From Acanthosoma haemorrhoidale (Eukaryota; Arthropoda; Insecta; Hemiptera; Acanthosomatidae), in NCBI GenBank assembly GCA_930367205.1, contig OV884011.1:41925754-41989753 (forward strand): DNA of 64,000 nt. The letters run 5' to 3'. Shown one piece after another: positions 12,949 to 25,678 of this stretch. The position numbers and the translations under genes were made by a program. How positions within the stretch are numbered: position 1 is the stretch's first letter; every line of letters begins with the position of its first letter. The notes beneath the pieces are model-generated. The model ran no database searches. It was not told the DNA's origin and saw only the letters and a list, made by a program, of their open reading frames with translations.

Positions 12949-12960
12949 ATGATTTACAGA
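12949..12960. repeat. Target-site duplication, right copy
   Basis: Exact repeat of the 12-mer at 12071-12082. It marks the 5' junction of the - strand Jockey insertion. Confidence 0.85.
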
Positions 12961-13153
12961 CCGAGATTTGGCCCTACTTATAGTCAGTGGTGGCATGTTA
13001 GACCCAAACATGTGCCTCGTTATTGTACCTAATGTTTATCGTTATTGATCCCAGTATGCGGTGGCGCTTTTTTCTCGGCAGCCCCAGGCCTGGCCTCGGT
13101 CACCGATACCTTGTTGGTATGTTGTTCAAGATAAGTTAATCTCCGGTGGTTAA

Positions 13154-13158
<5 letters not shown>

Positions 13159-13228
<70 letters not shown>
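13159..13228. repeat. (GA)n microsatellite
   Basis: An uninterrupted GA dinucleotide tract of about 70 bp. Open frames running through it on either strand are repeat artefacts (Ser-Leu or Arg-Glu runs). Confidence 0.97.
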
Positions 13229-13232
<4 letters not shown>

Positions 13233-15021
13233 GGGATTTGTTATCATGGCAGCGAGTTTCGCTTATCGATTTATTTTTATCAGTGGGAGGTTACCGCCCT
13301 TGTTACCGTGGGGGACAGTCAATAGATAATAAAGTTTATTCGTCGTCGGGTTGATGAAATCAATCTAAACGCTGTAAGTTTTGTAGCTTTGCAATTTTAT
13401 TTGAACCTTATTGTTAATTATAATAAAAAAAAAGATTTGAATGCCCTACAGTTGAGCAGGGTATCGGTCTTTACAGTATTCATTGCTTGTTAATTGTGTT
13501 TGACTGATATTTACCATACTCATTCTCTTTTTTCTTAAGAAACACTGATCTGAAAGTACAGAACAATACATTGTGAAACTCTGATGTGTTTTTGTGATTT
13601 TTAGAATTAATTAAAGTGTTTACTAATGGAATGAACACTAAACACCTCTTTTGTAGAATCTTTATTTTCATTGGGTATTGTACATTTCAATGTGCTGCAT
13701 TTTTTAAAGTAAATTTCGTATGGCCAATGGATGGTTGTCTGTTATTTCAGGACATTAAAGAACACTTAAGAAGGGAAATTAGAATAAGGTAAGGAAAAAT
13801 GTCTGTAAATAGGCAATATGATAAGAGTTATTAAAGAGAAGTAACAGCCTAGCACTGACCTGTCTCTCTCCTCACTGGCATCTATCAACTTCTGTTGGGC
13901 AGCTCAATACCTGTGTTCTGTGGAGAAAATCAGACATTGTTTGCAATTTTAAGGATAACCTTTCTAAAGCCGTATAGTTAAAAACTATAGCTCTAGAGCC
14001 AAAATTTCTGTTTATCAATCCTAGCATAGGTTATTGTAATATAAGTTTGGCTAAATAGAATTCTGAATGATAATGTGCCTTTCGCTTAGAGCTTAGGTAA
14101 GAGTGTTAGTTTCATTCTATTACTTAAATTTTGGTTACCACCATTAAAACATTACCTTACCACTCGGTTAATAGTCAGTCTTCCTATGTGAGCGGCTGTG
14201 TATCAAACTGAGTTTCATAAATCCGATTTGTATAATACTGTGAGTTCAATGTTATCCATTAATATGTCATGTATATTCAATGTGCCATCATCATAAATGT
14301 TTTATGTTAAATTATATTGGTTAGCATGGTGGCTTCTAACTGCAGGGACTTGGGAGTACATTGCTCCCCCTCCTAGCATTTTTTTCTTGGGGTAGCATCT
14401 TTTCATATGGGTTTATGGGCTCTCTCGTCAAGATAAATGAGTAGCAAATCCAGGTAAGTAAACCAAAATTGAGGTTGAGAAATAAGTAATGACCTTTCAC
14501 CAATCATGCCTCCAAAGGACTATTTACTAAATAAGGCAACAAATGCAAACAGCTCTTCTTCATGAGTAGTACCATACATACATTTTTAATAGATATGAAT
14601 GTTTATTATAGTCTATAAAAATAAAGGTTGCAATATAATATATCGTAGCATTGACTACCCTATACCCTCATCACAATCTACTAACCACAGGAGCAACCCG
14701 TGCGTTGCTGGTTGGCCTAAGCAGATTGTTTATCGGGAAAAACTTATTCTTGTCGGTGATTTCAAGTTTGTAATGCAAGTTTCTATTTTTTGTTTTTTAA
14801 AGTTTTCTATAACTTAAATGCCAAACTTAAAAATAACCATTCTATTCCTTCTTGTACAATCCAAATGAATAAAGGCAATTATAGGTAGCTATTTAATGAA
14901 ACAAAAGTTGTTTTTTTTACAACTAAATTGCGTTTTCATACTGAAAAAAATAATTCAGTCCATAAATGTTTTTGTTTAGTAATTTTCTTTTTGAATAATT
15001 TGTTGTTTCTTTCTATATTAG
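13229..15021. other. Upstream region of AP2S1
   Basis: No coding sequence is recognised. The 5' non-coding exon and promoter of AP2S1 should lie here or further left, because the first coding exon begins after a splice acceptor at about 15021. I could not place them. Confidence 0.4.
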
Positions 15022-15035
15022 AAACAGGCTCCAAG

Positions 15036-18000
15036 ATGATTAGGTTTATTCTCATTCAAAACAGGGCAGGAAAGACACGCCTAGCAAAGTGGTATATGAA
15101 TTTTGACGATGATGAGAAACAGAAACTGATAGAAGAGGTAATTATTTTCATTATTATTACTCCTTTAAAGTGAATAAATAGGTAATACTGCCTGAAATAA
15201 AAAATGATAAAGAAGAAAAATTAATAAACAATAGCTACAAGTAAAAAAATATAATTTCTAACTGTAAATATTGTCATAAATAACTAAAGTAATAAGTAAG
15301 TTGTAATAAATTATGAGTAAAATGTTTATTTGGATTATATCCGGCTTAAGAACAGTGAAAATCCAGTAACTTTCTTTCATCAATCTAAACCAATATCCCA
15401 ACAAACAATCCATTCGTAACGTGTAGTTTTCTTCTTTTTTTTAAACAATTTTCTGGACTCAAAAGTCATGGAATTGTTTAATTAAACTTTAGATCATTCA
15501 TCTTCTAGAATGCTTAAGTCTCATTTGGATGAATTTATGCAATAGTAGACCAAGTGACAAAAAGTTGGTTTTGATTAATTTGACTTCTTACAAACTTACT
15601 AGTACTTGTATGCTAGTCTGCTTGAAAAAAGTCAAATTACTTAAAACAATCTTTTTATCGTTTGGTCTTACATTGCTTAACTGTATCCAATGGTTATCAA
15701 TTAAAGCCACTAATAGCTCCACTTATATTTTCAAAATAAGTTAATTATTTTGATTGTTGGCATTGTTCAGACTGTGAAGTCAAGTCGAATGTTTTTCTGT
15801 TGAGATTAAGAACTCGTGGTGAAGCAATTCATTTTATTAATTTAACTCTATTAAGGATCTTCATGACTGCTGCTTTTCTATCAGTAGTTACTGGGTGATG
15901 GGAGTTGTTGTGATTAAATCCTCTTGAAATTTTCGTCCCCTGATATGCAGATTATGGTATTATCAACAGGCCAAGCAAATGTAATAGATATAATATTTCA
16001 TTATTTTGCTCTATGGATATCCATTGTGTGTCGATAGGTGCATGCTGTGGTCACAGTGAGGGATGCAAAACATACCAACTTTGTTGAGTTTCGCAACTTC
16101 AAGATTGTTTACCGGCGCTATGCAGGGCTGTACTTCTGTATTTGTGTGGATGTCAATGACAATAACCTGTGCTATCTCGAAGCCATACACAACTTCGTTG
16201 AAGTACTCAATGAATACTTCCACAATGTCTGCGAGCTCGATTTGGTTAGTATCCAATCTAAATTTTCATTTAAGATCAGGATTTTAGCAACCAACTTTGT
16301 TTACATCAATAATAAACTGAATGGGTTTTTTTGAAGTATATATATTGTTGTGATATTTTGATGTGGTGATTTTTGATGGTGTTTTTGATATAAACTTAAA
16401 ATTAGCGGGCATAAATGAACAATATACGAACAGTGGATCACGATTCATGAAAGTTTAAACACTATTCACGTTGTATCGACCATTATTATTTATAGTATAA
16501 ATAATATCAATAATTAAATATAAATATTTACTTTATTAATTTCAAACCAAAGAAAAGTATAAATATCCGAAACAACTAGTTGTCCAATGCCAGTTAAAAA
16601 AGGATCAAGAAGGCAGCGGAAAGGACGAAGAGAGGGATAGAATACCGGTAAGGTGACTCTTTCACTGACGGCCCGACTGAGAAGACCATGATCACCACGA
16701 GGTAGCGACCCACGCTAAGCCACAGAGACGCTACAATGGTGGGAAGAAGACACCACAAGGACGCTGCGCACATTACAAAGGAAGAATGCACCAAAGGACG
16801 CAACACAAAGAAACACTGGCCAGTCTCGCGTTTAGTAATAAGGTACAATTTTAAATTTAGTTTTTAATAATGTTATTTAATTACGTACCTACTTATTTGT
16901 ATATTCAATTTTTAAATCAATTTGTCTAAATCAACAATTATTCCTTTTGCCAGAATTATCCTATTTTTATTAACAGAACATAAAGATAAAGTTAAATAAA
17001 TAAATTATATAAAAAATATATAATTAAAATTTATGATAATAAATATTTTAATAATATATATTGTTGTGTTTTTTTATATATATTGTTTATTCTAATTTAA
17101 TCTGAGGTTTTTTAAAGGTTCTGTTAATATAAAAAAGAATTCTGGCAAAAGGAAAATTGTTTAATTACATTACTTTTCATTAATTCTTATATACAAGCAT
17201 GTCTGCGAGAAAAACAATGGTTTATTAACTAAACTTTAAATTTACCTTATTATTCAAGAAAATTAAGCATTAATTATGCTTAGTTTTCCAGGTCCAAAGT
17301 ACTATTTCTATGCACATTATTTCTACATAAAAAATCATTTCCTATAATCAACTAAATTCTAATAAATAAATTGAATTGACCATTACAATAACATTGCTAC
17401 AATAAACAATATACGAGGTTTAATCCAAAATTAATGAGAATTTTATAATTTCGCAGGTGATTCCGATAAAAAATTTTTTATCATGTTTCTGAAATTTGCA
17501 GCTGTTTTCAATGTTTTCTTTTTTAGTAGGAGTCGCTAAGGTTATACTTAGCATAACGAATCAACAGGCCAAGAAATAATGTCAATCAATCAAATGTAAT
17601 AGAAATAATATTTCATTATTTTTAATAGTTATTTTTCTCTGGATATCCATTGTGTGTCGATAGGTTCATGCTGTGGTCACAGTGAGGGATGCAAAACATA
17701 CCAACTTTGTTGAGTTTCGCAACTTCAAGGGTATTGCCAAAGAATTGCTGAATGAAGTAACCAACTAGCCAGAGTTTGTTAAATGCATATAATAACAGGT
17801 GACGAAACATGGGTATATAGGGATGACATGGAAACCAAGGCCCAATTTTCACAATAAACGCGGCCTGACGAGCCAAGACCAAAAACTTTGACAAGTTCTT
17901 CTCACTGTTCAATCAATGGCGTAGTGCATCATGAGTTCCTGCCAGAAGGTCGTATGGTCATTAAAGTATATTACTTGGAAATAATTCGCCGTTTATGCGA

Positions 18001-19356
18001 ATCGATCCGACAAAAACAACTGGAATTGTGCCAAAACAATTAGTGGAAATTGCATCACAATAACACTCCTGCTCACACCTCTCTGATTGTTTGTAATTTT
18101 TTTGCAAAAAAGCAACACTGTTGTGTTACCTCAGCAACCTTATTCACCGGACCTGGCTCCCTGCAACTTCTTTTTGTTCCCAAAGTTGAAAAAAAACTTG
18201 AAAGTACGACGTTTTGACACCCTTGATGAGTTAAAAGAAAAATCACTGAAGGGCCTAAGAGCTATATTGAAACGTTAGTTCAGGAAGTGCTGCAAAGATT
18301 AGAAAAAGCGCTGGCACAAGTGTATTATATGTGTGCGGGATTACTTTGAAGGGGAAAAAATTGCTATCGATGAATAAATAAAAAGATTTCAAGATAAACA
18401 AAAAACTATCGTTATTTTTTTATCAAACCTCATCTATACATTGTTAATAAATATAACAATATCGAAAGAAGTCTGATTTCAGGCACTCCATGTCAGTTCC
18501 TTAATAGCACATGTGAAAAAAAACTACTCCGTATCTCTCACCAATAATACTTTATCTTATTTTTTAATCTGTATCAATTTTTCAACCTATAAAAAATATT
18601 TCGATAAAAAAAATTAGACTGAGACTAGCTTGAAATGTGTTAATTAAACAATTTCTATTGTTGCTGAATTATTTGTTATAGCTTTAATTTTATTTGAATT
18701 TTATTGTGCCTTTAACCATGAAAAATGATCAATACTTTATATCTTAATTAATTTCGGGTCTTGAGAAATCTTAAGAGCAAGTGAAATTTTAAACTTAGCC
18801 TTACTTTTTCAGATTTTTTCCCATACTTTCTATCATTGTATTTTAATCAAAAACTAATCAGAATTTTTTAGAATGTACTTTTAAAATTTCAGATGGATTC
18901 GATTATTTTTACGACCCCTAACATAAAATGTGCAACATTTGAATGTCTGATTATTATTTATTGTTTATAGTCCCACTGCTTAAATAATTATTGATGAAAC
19001 CGAAAATTAATGCAACGACCAGGATTATAGTCCAAGGCCTATTCTTTTCTGTTTAGTTTTCTTCGAACAGAGCTATTGCAATTTGCGATGTTTTTAGAGT
19101 TAACAAGAGGCAGGAGGAAACGGGATTCAGAAAAAGAAGTATATAATCATTGTACCGTTAATCTTTTCATTTTTAGCAATGGCTTTTGTTGGATCTTAGT
19201 TCATATTTTTTTGTGCAAATAATTCTGTGTTTACAGGTCTTCAACTTCTATAAGGTCTACACGGTTGTCGATGAAATGTTCCTCGCCGGGGAGATCAGAG
19301 AAACCAGCCAAACCAAAGTCCTGAAGCAACTGTTGATGCTAAACTCCTTGGAGTAG
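15036..19356 (+). CDS. AP2S1: AP-2 complex subunit sigma (clathrin adaptor), 3 coding exons
   Basis: This is the small sigma subunit of the AP-2 adaptor, which links clathrin to PIP2-rich plasma membrane and helps bind dileucine cargo in endocytosis. Coding exons are 15036-15137, 16038-16244 and 19237-19356, all in phase 0. They are bounded by GTAATT, GTTAGT and AG acceptors, and give 142 residues, the usual family length. The protein starts [20 protein letters not shown], carries [20 protein letters not shown] in exon 2 and ends [11 protein letters not shown], as in this nearly invariant family. An acceptor (TATATTAG) 14 bases before the ATG implies a non-coding first exon upstream. Intron 2 (16245-19236) holds a fold-back repeat and a mariner element carrying a duplicate of the start of exon 2. 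Identification is very secure. Confidence 0.97.
16933..17165. repeat. Fold-back inverted repeat in AP2S1 intron 2
   Basis: Sequence at 16933-16980 (core TTCCTTTTGCCAGAATT and TTAACAGAAC) returns inverted at about 17118-17165 with a few gaps. The AT-rich spacer is about 135 bp. It may be a small fold-back MITE. I see no clear target duplication or coding capacity. Confidence 0.65.
17414..18434 (+). mobile_element. Mariner-like element, defective, carrying a captured AP2S1 fragment
   Basis: The left end CGAGGTTTAATCCAAAA follows a TA. The right end, read inverted, is GATGAGGTTTGATAAAA, also next to TA, so these look like mariner terminal repeats. From about 17731 the + strand encodes the C-terminal two thirds of a transposase in shifting frames: [64 protein letters not shown]. 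The second catalytic Asp is Asn (HNNTPAH), and there are stops, so it is inactive. The N-terminal part is absent, and 17560-17729 is instead a copy of the AP2S1 intron 1/exon 2 junction. The total of 1021 bp fits a ~1.3-kb mariner that lost several hundred bases and gained 170. Confidence 0.85.
17560..17729 (+). pseudogene. Duplicated AP2S1 intron 1/exon 2 fragment inside the mariner
   Basis: This segment matches 15962-16103. The last 66 bases (17664-17729) match the first 66 of AP2S1 exon 2 with one mismatch, GTG to GTT in the first codon. The intronic part is looser, with a small insertion near 17572-17590. The splice acceptor TCGATAG is kept. The match ends abruptly at CAACTTCAAG and mariner transposase sequence follows. 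A GT at 17731 could act as a cryptic donor. Confidence 0.93.
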
Positions 19357-22300
19357 AACCAAACATTTGCAGTCCAGTCTCACTAATTTGTAACAGTGGG
19401 TATGCTGGGTTGTATACTCCTAACCGAAGCTCTTTGACTAATGAATGTCAGAAGATGAATTATTGTATTTTATTAAGATATGTGTTATTGTTGTACAATG
19501 TTAAATGTATATATAATTGGAAGAAAGAGAAATTTGATAGTATATACTTTTTTCCTTATATCATTACAAACTAAAATCATTTTTCTTTTTTAATTTTGAC
19601 TACATTTCTACATACTATACCATCATGGATATAGCTTAATAATTTGTTCATATGCTAGAGTATATAAAGTCACACCCTGGTTAGTGAGAGGTACACATTT
19701 ATGTGTTACAAAATTTGTAGTATTTTAAATATTACCTATAAAAGTACAATAATCAACGTACTAATAAAATGCAATGACTTATTATTTAAAATGGGGTGAA
19801 GAATAAACTATCTACAGTGAAAACAAGTTTTTGTCAACACTAAACCTATGCAGAGGAATTTGTTGATGAATAAGAAACATGTATCTATCTATGTATTTAT
19901 TACGCTCTTTCTGATTTTCACTGCTTGCTCTCATTAGAGTTTTGAACTTCTTGATTTTATTTTCGACCGTTACTGGTTCCTCTTCTGGTTGAAGTTCCTA
20001 AACTAGTTTCTCTGGCTGGGTGAAGTAATTTTATCTTTAGTACTCGCAATTGGCTGAACGGTAGATTCAGATCTTTTGGTCTCCCCAATATCTTATTTAA
20101 AATTTTTAATGAATATTCTATTGTGAACAAATTACAAAAAGATATTTCGGTGCCAATTTTCTGTCCTCGTTAAACTCATTTTCAACTGCAAACACGGAGA
20201 GGTAACATTTTCAGGAAGAGTTAGGCTACAATCAATAATAAATTCTATGAGCTAGATACATAAAATAACAGATTTGCATTCATTCTTAACGGGCTTTGAC
20301 TGCAATGAAATAAAAGAGATAAAAATTCAATATTTTTCAAACAGCTATAAATCATTCCTTCAATACTATCCTCTTTTTTTTACTATTTATTAATTATCAT
20401 TTTTATATTATTTATTGTATGTAATATAATATTTATAGTGACATATCCTTTTTTATACAAAAAGCATTCCAATATATTGTTGTAAACTTGTTCTGTCATA
20501 AGCAATGAATAATGTTAAAATTGGATTGTATGATTAGAGGGCTTTGATAAAAATGATCTGATAGTTTATAGGTATGTTTCACATTACTTTTATATGTATA
20601 TTTATTTTATTTTCGAGAAAGTGTATCATTATTGTTATTTCTAATGAATTTTCTTTTTATCAATTATCAGCTTTATCATTTCTCGCCCACAAAAAAAGCT
20701 GTAAATATTTAAAATAAAACTTATTTACTCCTATATTTTTATATTATTTTCCTATCTCTTTCTTCTTTCACTGCCTACATACTGTTAAGCTTGAAGGATT
20801 GGTCTCCTCATGTCCTATGCTGACATACTTCCTCTGAATCCGAGATACTACAGACAGGTGATAAGCTTGTGCTTTGAGACAACTGGTCCCCTTAGGTCTC
20901 TGCAGGGGGTAAGGATACAGTTGGGAGGAGCGACATGAATCCAATAGGAAATCAAAGCTCACCTGGGCAGTTTCTGTCCCTGTAGCAGGTTGGTACTCTC
21001 CTTAACTATGATAAGTACTCATTAACCCCTCAATAGCCTTTTCCAATATTCAACTTTAACAAATACCTTGATATAAATTTAATAGTAGTTGGAATCAGGG
21101 TAACCATTACCTTTATCACTAATGGCTGTAAAAATGATCCAATTGATCTGAAATTTAAAAGTTTTATTCGACAATACCCAGGTCTAAACTATGTATGATT
21201 TGGTTAAAATTAATGATTACAGGAATATGTAAAAAAAAAAAAGTAGGCCCTGTATCTATTAAGTGACCTACTTCTCTCTTACTTATAAGCTTTCTGCAGT
21301 CAACATGCTATTTGAAAATTAATGTTCTGATTTGTTTGCCCAAATGGTGAAGAACACATTACAGACTAACACTAAAAAAAAAAAGATTTGTTATCACTTT
21401 TTACCCCATTCAAGTAATTAATTGATTTGCTGCATATTATCAGCGCATTTAGTTAGGATTGAGCATTTCCTTGGTGCTAGGTTTCAATGAGATGGTTAGA
21501 GCTCATACTACTCAATTTAGAATTGAAAACGTGTTTTTATGTTTTTATTATACGTTTCTGTTGAGGTTATTTTTGTTTTCATTCAAGCAAATATGTTGTG
21601 AGGGTATTGAAGTGAAATTTTTGCTAATGTATATTTAAAAAATGAAATTAAACAAACATTAATAGCTGCTCTGAGGTTTATTGGTGAAATGAAAAAAAGT
21701 TTTTCATGAAAAATAATATAGAGGTAGAGTAATTAGTTATTTAGTTTCTCTTCAAAGTCACTTGGATCTAACATCACCCTCACAGTTCCTCTCCAGGTGT
21801 CCTTTTTTTGAGTAATAGCCTGCCTGTTGACAACTTGATAGCAACCCCCTTGATGAGGTTCTTCCTCCTTAGTGTAGGTCTTTCTCTGCTTCTGGCTGCA
21901 TAGGATTCTTGTGGATAGTCCTTCCTGTAGTGTATCTATCGTATTCTGTCATCATCAAATCATGTGATAGGCCCATCTTGGTTTTCTTGGCTGGCTTTAT
22001 GCAAAGATGTTTGGAGAGCTCTTACTGTGAAAACCGTGATTCTCAGTTTCTCGCTTTGTTCATCTTGCATAGGCCCTACAATTATTTTTATTATTAGTTT
22101 TTCAAATACTTGAAGCCTCTTTTCAAAGTATAATGTGTATGAGCTTCACACATAAATAAACGTACTGACTCCTATCACTACTGTGTTTATGATTTATAAT
22201 TTATTAATACTAAATGTATACTCTTTATAGATTTAAAGCCATTTTATGATCAGAGGAGAACTACAAAACCTTGAAAGAAATAGGGGTCCCCCCTGCAGCT

Positions 22301-23500
22301 AACAAAACATATTATTTAAACACATGAAGGACACCAGGTTAATGGGAATCTTGGATAAAGATTTTGGGTAGGTTCAAGACTGAATTGCCCGTCAGCACTT
22401 CAAAATCGTTTTACAGTGTGTTGTGGGCTAAACAGGAATTGATGTCAGAACGACGTTTAATTTTAAGATGTTTGAAAAAATAAATGGAGCTTTATAAAGA
22501 AGAAAAGCAAACTTGACTTTATATTAATGAGGAAGAAACTGAAATTATTGTTTTGAGGGAAAAGGTGCCTGCACACCTCCTAGTTGCAACCACACCATTC
22601 AATGTTTGCCAAGCTTTCAATATGAGGGATCAAAGATAGATGACTTCTTAGATGAGGACGGAGAGTTAAGCAGTAGAAAATTGGTTGCCAGGACATTTCA
22701 TGCCGTATCTAATTTGCATTAAAAAATTGACTTCTTACTAGATAGTGATAAGGCTGTATAAAACGGTCGTATGACCAGTCTCCCAGCATATGTGGACACC
22801 CAGAAAAGATTTGATAGGAAACGGAATTGAAAGAAGGACAGTTTTATCCACATAAAGAATAACAGTGCAATTCAATTTCATAATCATTTTTCTTTTAATT
22901 TAAAGTTAAAGAATGAATTGTATAAGTTTTTTATGAGTTCCTAAAATGTTATCAGTTGTCATGATATATAACTCCCTGGTGTTTTGATATTAAATATTGT
23001 AAGAAAATCATTTTACGTTTCATAAGGTGAAGACTATGTCATATAGATTAGGAATCGGTTTTGAATTTTTCCAAGTTCATGGTAAACTTAATAGTTAAGG
23101 TATTGCAAAACGGTGAAGCGTTAAGCGGTTCATGTCGTATTATGGCTTTCCGTGTTAATGTTTTAAGACGGAGTGCAAGAGTATGTGAAAATATAAGATG
23201 ATTAATTCATTAGAGAGTGGTTCGTATTACTGACGCAATGCTCCTGTTTTGATGTGTTTTAAGAGTGTGGTTGTCAAACGTCACTCCAAGGCATTTTATA
23301 TCGTGAATTCTACCTCTTGAAGGAGTTCGTGAACGCTATTTCATAAAGATGTTCGTGAACACTCTCGCTTCAACGAACCCTCTGAACTAAGTAAACAACA
23401 AAGTTTAAATGTTTGTGAATGACTGTTAGTATATTTAATTGTTATACTACAGGATTTACCTACTTTTTTTATATATATTCCATTTGTTTCACAGAATATA
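19357..23500. other. Intergenic region between AP2S1 and PSMG4
   Basis: It starts with the AP2S1 3' UTR; no poly(A) site was assigned. 20760-21010 is a less AT-rich block that looks repeat-like but was not identified. 22240-22830 also contains decayed, unrecognised sequence. No gene is supported. Confidence 0.4.
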
Positions 23501-24509
23501 ATGGGCGACGGAGCTATTAATGAAGGTAAGCTAACCTTTAAGTTTCTGAATCAGTCCTTATTTGTTAAGTTGGCTTCTACCATTTGATCCTGATAATGAA
23601 AACTACGGATATTAACATGGCTTAAACTTAAAAATACAAATTCTTAATTGATGATTACAGGAAATCTTGGCTCTCCAAGTATTTTGGATTTAAGTGGTAA
23701 TGAGGGTTTTTGATTTTTAAGTGTTCTAAAGTTAAATAGTGTATTTCTACACTATTAAATGAAGTGGCTACCTTCACTTGTTAGGCTTTAAAAAATACTT
23801 AGAAGGAATAATTGAATGGCTTAGAAACAAGTCTATCTGTTTTATTTTGATAAATAGGTAGATTCTTGTTATTAAAATCCTGAAGAATTTTATATTTGAA
23901 AACTATTATGAATAAATGAAATATATATATTTATATGTATACCTACCAATTTTCAAAAAAATCAATTATTGCTTCACATTTACTAATTTTCATTACTATA
24001 CTGTAATACTAATATAATAATAATGTTTTAAAAACTCAATCGCTCTATATATATTACATATTATTTTTAAGTTTACCTTGAATAATTATTATATTCATTT
24101 TGAATTTTTTTAAAATCTTTTTATTTTAGGTGGAGTCCATGGTGCTATCGTAGAAGATGCTGTTTCTAATTTTAAAACTCACCAATTCGAGAAAACTATT
24201 TTCGGAACGGCTATTCAGTTTTCAATATTAAAAATGGAGAACTCTGTCCTAATATGGATTGGTTTAAAAGCACAACAAACATTTAGTGATTTATCTTTAG
24301 CATTTCAAAGTAAATTTAATGATTTACCACTTAGCACACATTTACTGGGACACTGTTCAGATGTCATTTCAAAACCGTTAACTTCAAAGTTTGCGAAAAA
24401 ACTTGGTAAACCGGTTTATTTAAGTTATAATGTACCTGATAATCAAATGACACCAGAAGTTATAAAAGCACTTGTATCTGAGATTGACGATAATACAGAT
24501 TGTTTCTAA
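23501..24509 (+). CDS. PSMG4: Proteasome assembly chaperone 4, probably 3 coding exons
   Basis: PAC4 pairs with PAC3 and helps build the proteasome alpha ring in the cytoplasm. Proposed exons are 23501-23525, 23661-23696 and 24130-24509, all joined in phase 1, giving 146 residues. Exon 3 holds nearly the whole domain: SVLIWIGLKAQQTFSDLSLA, then LPLSTHLLG, KFAKKLGKPVYLSYNVP and a C-terminal acidic helix. These align with the ILWVG, STSLLG and KQVFVSYN motifs of PSMG4 proteins. Exon 2 is 36 nt and symmetric, so the frame also stays open (134 residues) without it. An AG acceptor just before the ATG suggests an upstream exon, which could be non-coding or could extend the N-terminus. Exon 3 is secure; the short 5' exons are inferred. 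Confidence 0.82.
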
Positions 24510-25640
24510 TATTAGTATTTTATTTTTTTTATCATAACACATATTTTATTTATTTATGTTTTATACCCTTATGTTGAGTTTGGACTGTTGATAGTGAAGT
24601 GGTGAATGTACGATTTTCAATTCCATCCCACTATAGCTTTATATTTTCAGATACATTAGTAGTATCATCAACTTATCTACTTATAGAGCTATTGTGGGGA
24701 AGGAAGCATCCCTTTATAATGGAGCGTTGCGCATAACCTTAGTGTGAGCACCATCATCTTCATCTCTGATAATTTGTAAATAGATTCACGGAGAATCTAT
24801 AATTATATATAATTATCTGTAAATTTAAAGGGGCTATAAAAGAGAGGGGGACCAAACAAAAACCTTAGTATTAAGTGGTCAATCTATACTCATATTCTGG
24901 GCAGATGAATCTCCAAAATGCAACCACCCTCTACTCTTTATAGTAGTATGTGACACTGCGATCACAAAGGTAGAGTAGAATAGTTAAGGCACTGTAAAGA
25001 TAGACCCTTCCTAGTGTTCATAATACATGTACACAATTAGCAATCAAATCAATTGGAGCGGGAAAATATCAGATTAACCTTGGAGAAAGTTACTGTGCCA
25101 GTTTCTGTTAGCTCAAGGTGTTTTCACAATTGTTTGCCAACACCTGACAACAGAAACAATTGTTATACAAAATTGACACTTCTATGAGAAGACCACTCTA
25201 GGTTGCACTGGAGACGAGAAAGCCAACATGTAATAATTATCTTGTTAAGCTGAGAGCCTGCAATTTACTTATCCAAGGCCACACCCAACTATATTTTGGA
25301 AAAATAAGTGTGGTATATAAATAATAAACGAAGGTTGGAACTAAGAGCTGCAGACAGAGCAAATTATTAGTCATCCCTTCATGGTCATTGGGCAACAGAA
25401 TACAAACCTAATAATTGATATTCTGACTATCAGCCAGATTGAATGCTAACTATAAACCCTGAGATCTTTTATACCCCACACTGCTGTGTTTTTTTTTGTT
25501 TTTTTTGGCTTAAAAACAATCCTTCCTACACTGGAGAATAAATTAGATTCCGTGAAAAGAAGTAAAGTACATTTAGTCATCTGGAACAGGGAACGACACA
25601 AAAGATTACAACATGAAAAAAACACAATTTCATATTGTCA
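24510..25640. other. Intergenic region between PSMG4 and prophenoloxidase
   Basis: The two genes converge here. A dispersed repeat occupies about 24772-24845. Nothing else is recognised. Confidence 0.45.
24772..24845 (+). repeat. Dispersed repeat, copy 1
   Basis: A block running from ATAATTTGTAAATAGATTC through ATAATTATCTGTAAA to TTAAAGGGGCTAT recurs in inverted orientation at about 46235-46302. The family is unidentified; it is possibly a MITE or retrotransposon end. Confidence 0.6.
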
Positions 25641-25644
25641 TACA

Positions 25645-25650
25645 TTTATT
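25645..25650 (-). terminator. Poly(A) signal of prophenoloxidase
   Basis: TTTATT on the + strand is AATAAA on the - strand, about 30 bases after the prophenoloxidase stop codon. The position is plausible for the cleavage signal. Confidence 0.6.
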
Positions 25651-25678
25651 CATGTTGTACATGGTACTCGTGAGCCGA

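Noticed and set aside
13029..13354. Open frames across the GA tract (Ser-Leu and Arg-Glu runs)
   Set aside because: They exist only because the dinucleotide repeat has no stops in those frames.
16594..16848. 84-codon hydrophobic - strand frame in AP2S1 intron 2
   Set aside because: Antisense, with no domain match; probably repeat-derived.
24234..24509. PSMG4 starting at the Met in LKMENSV
   Set aside because: The frame is open upstream to a good splice acceptor at 24129 and the upstream residues align with the family, so this Met is internal.
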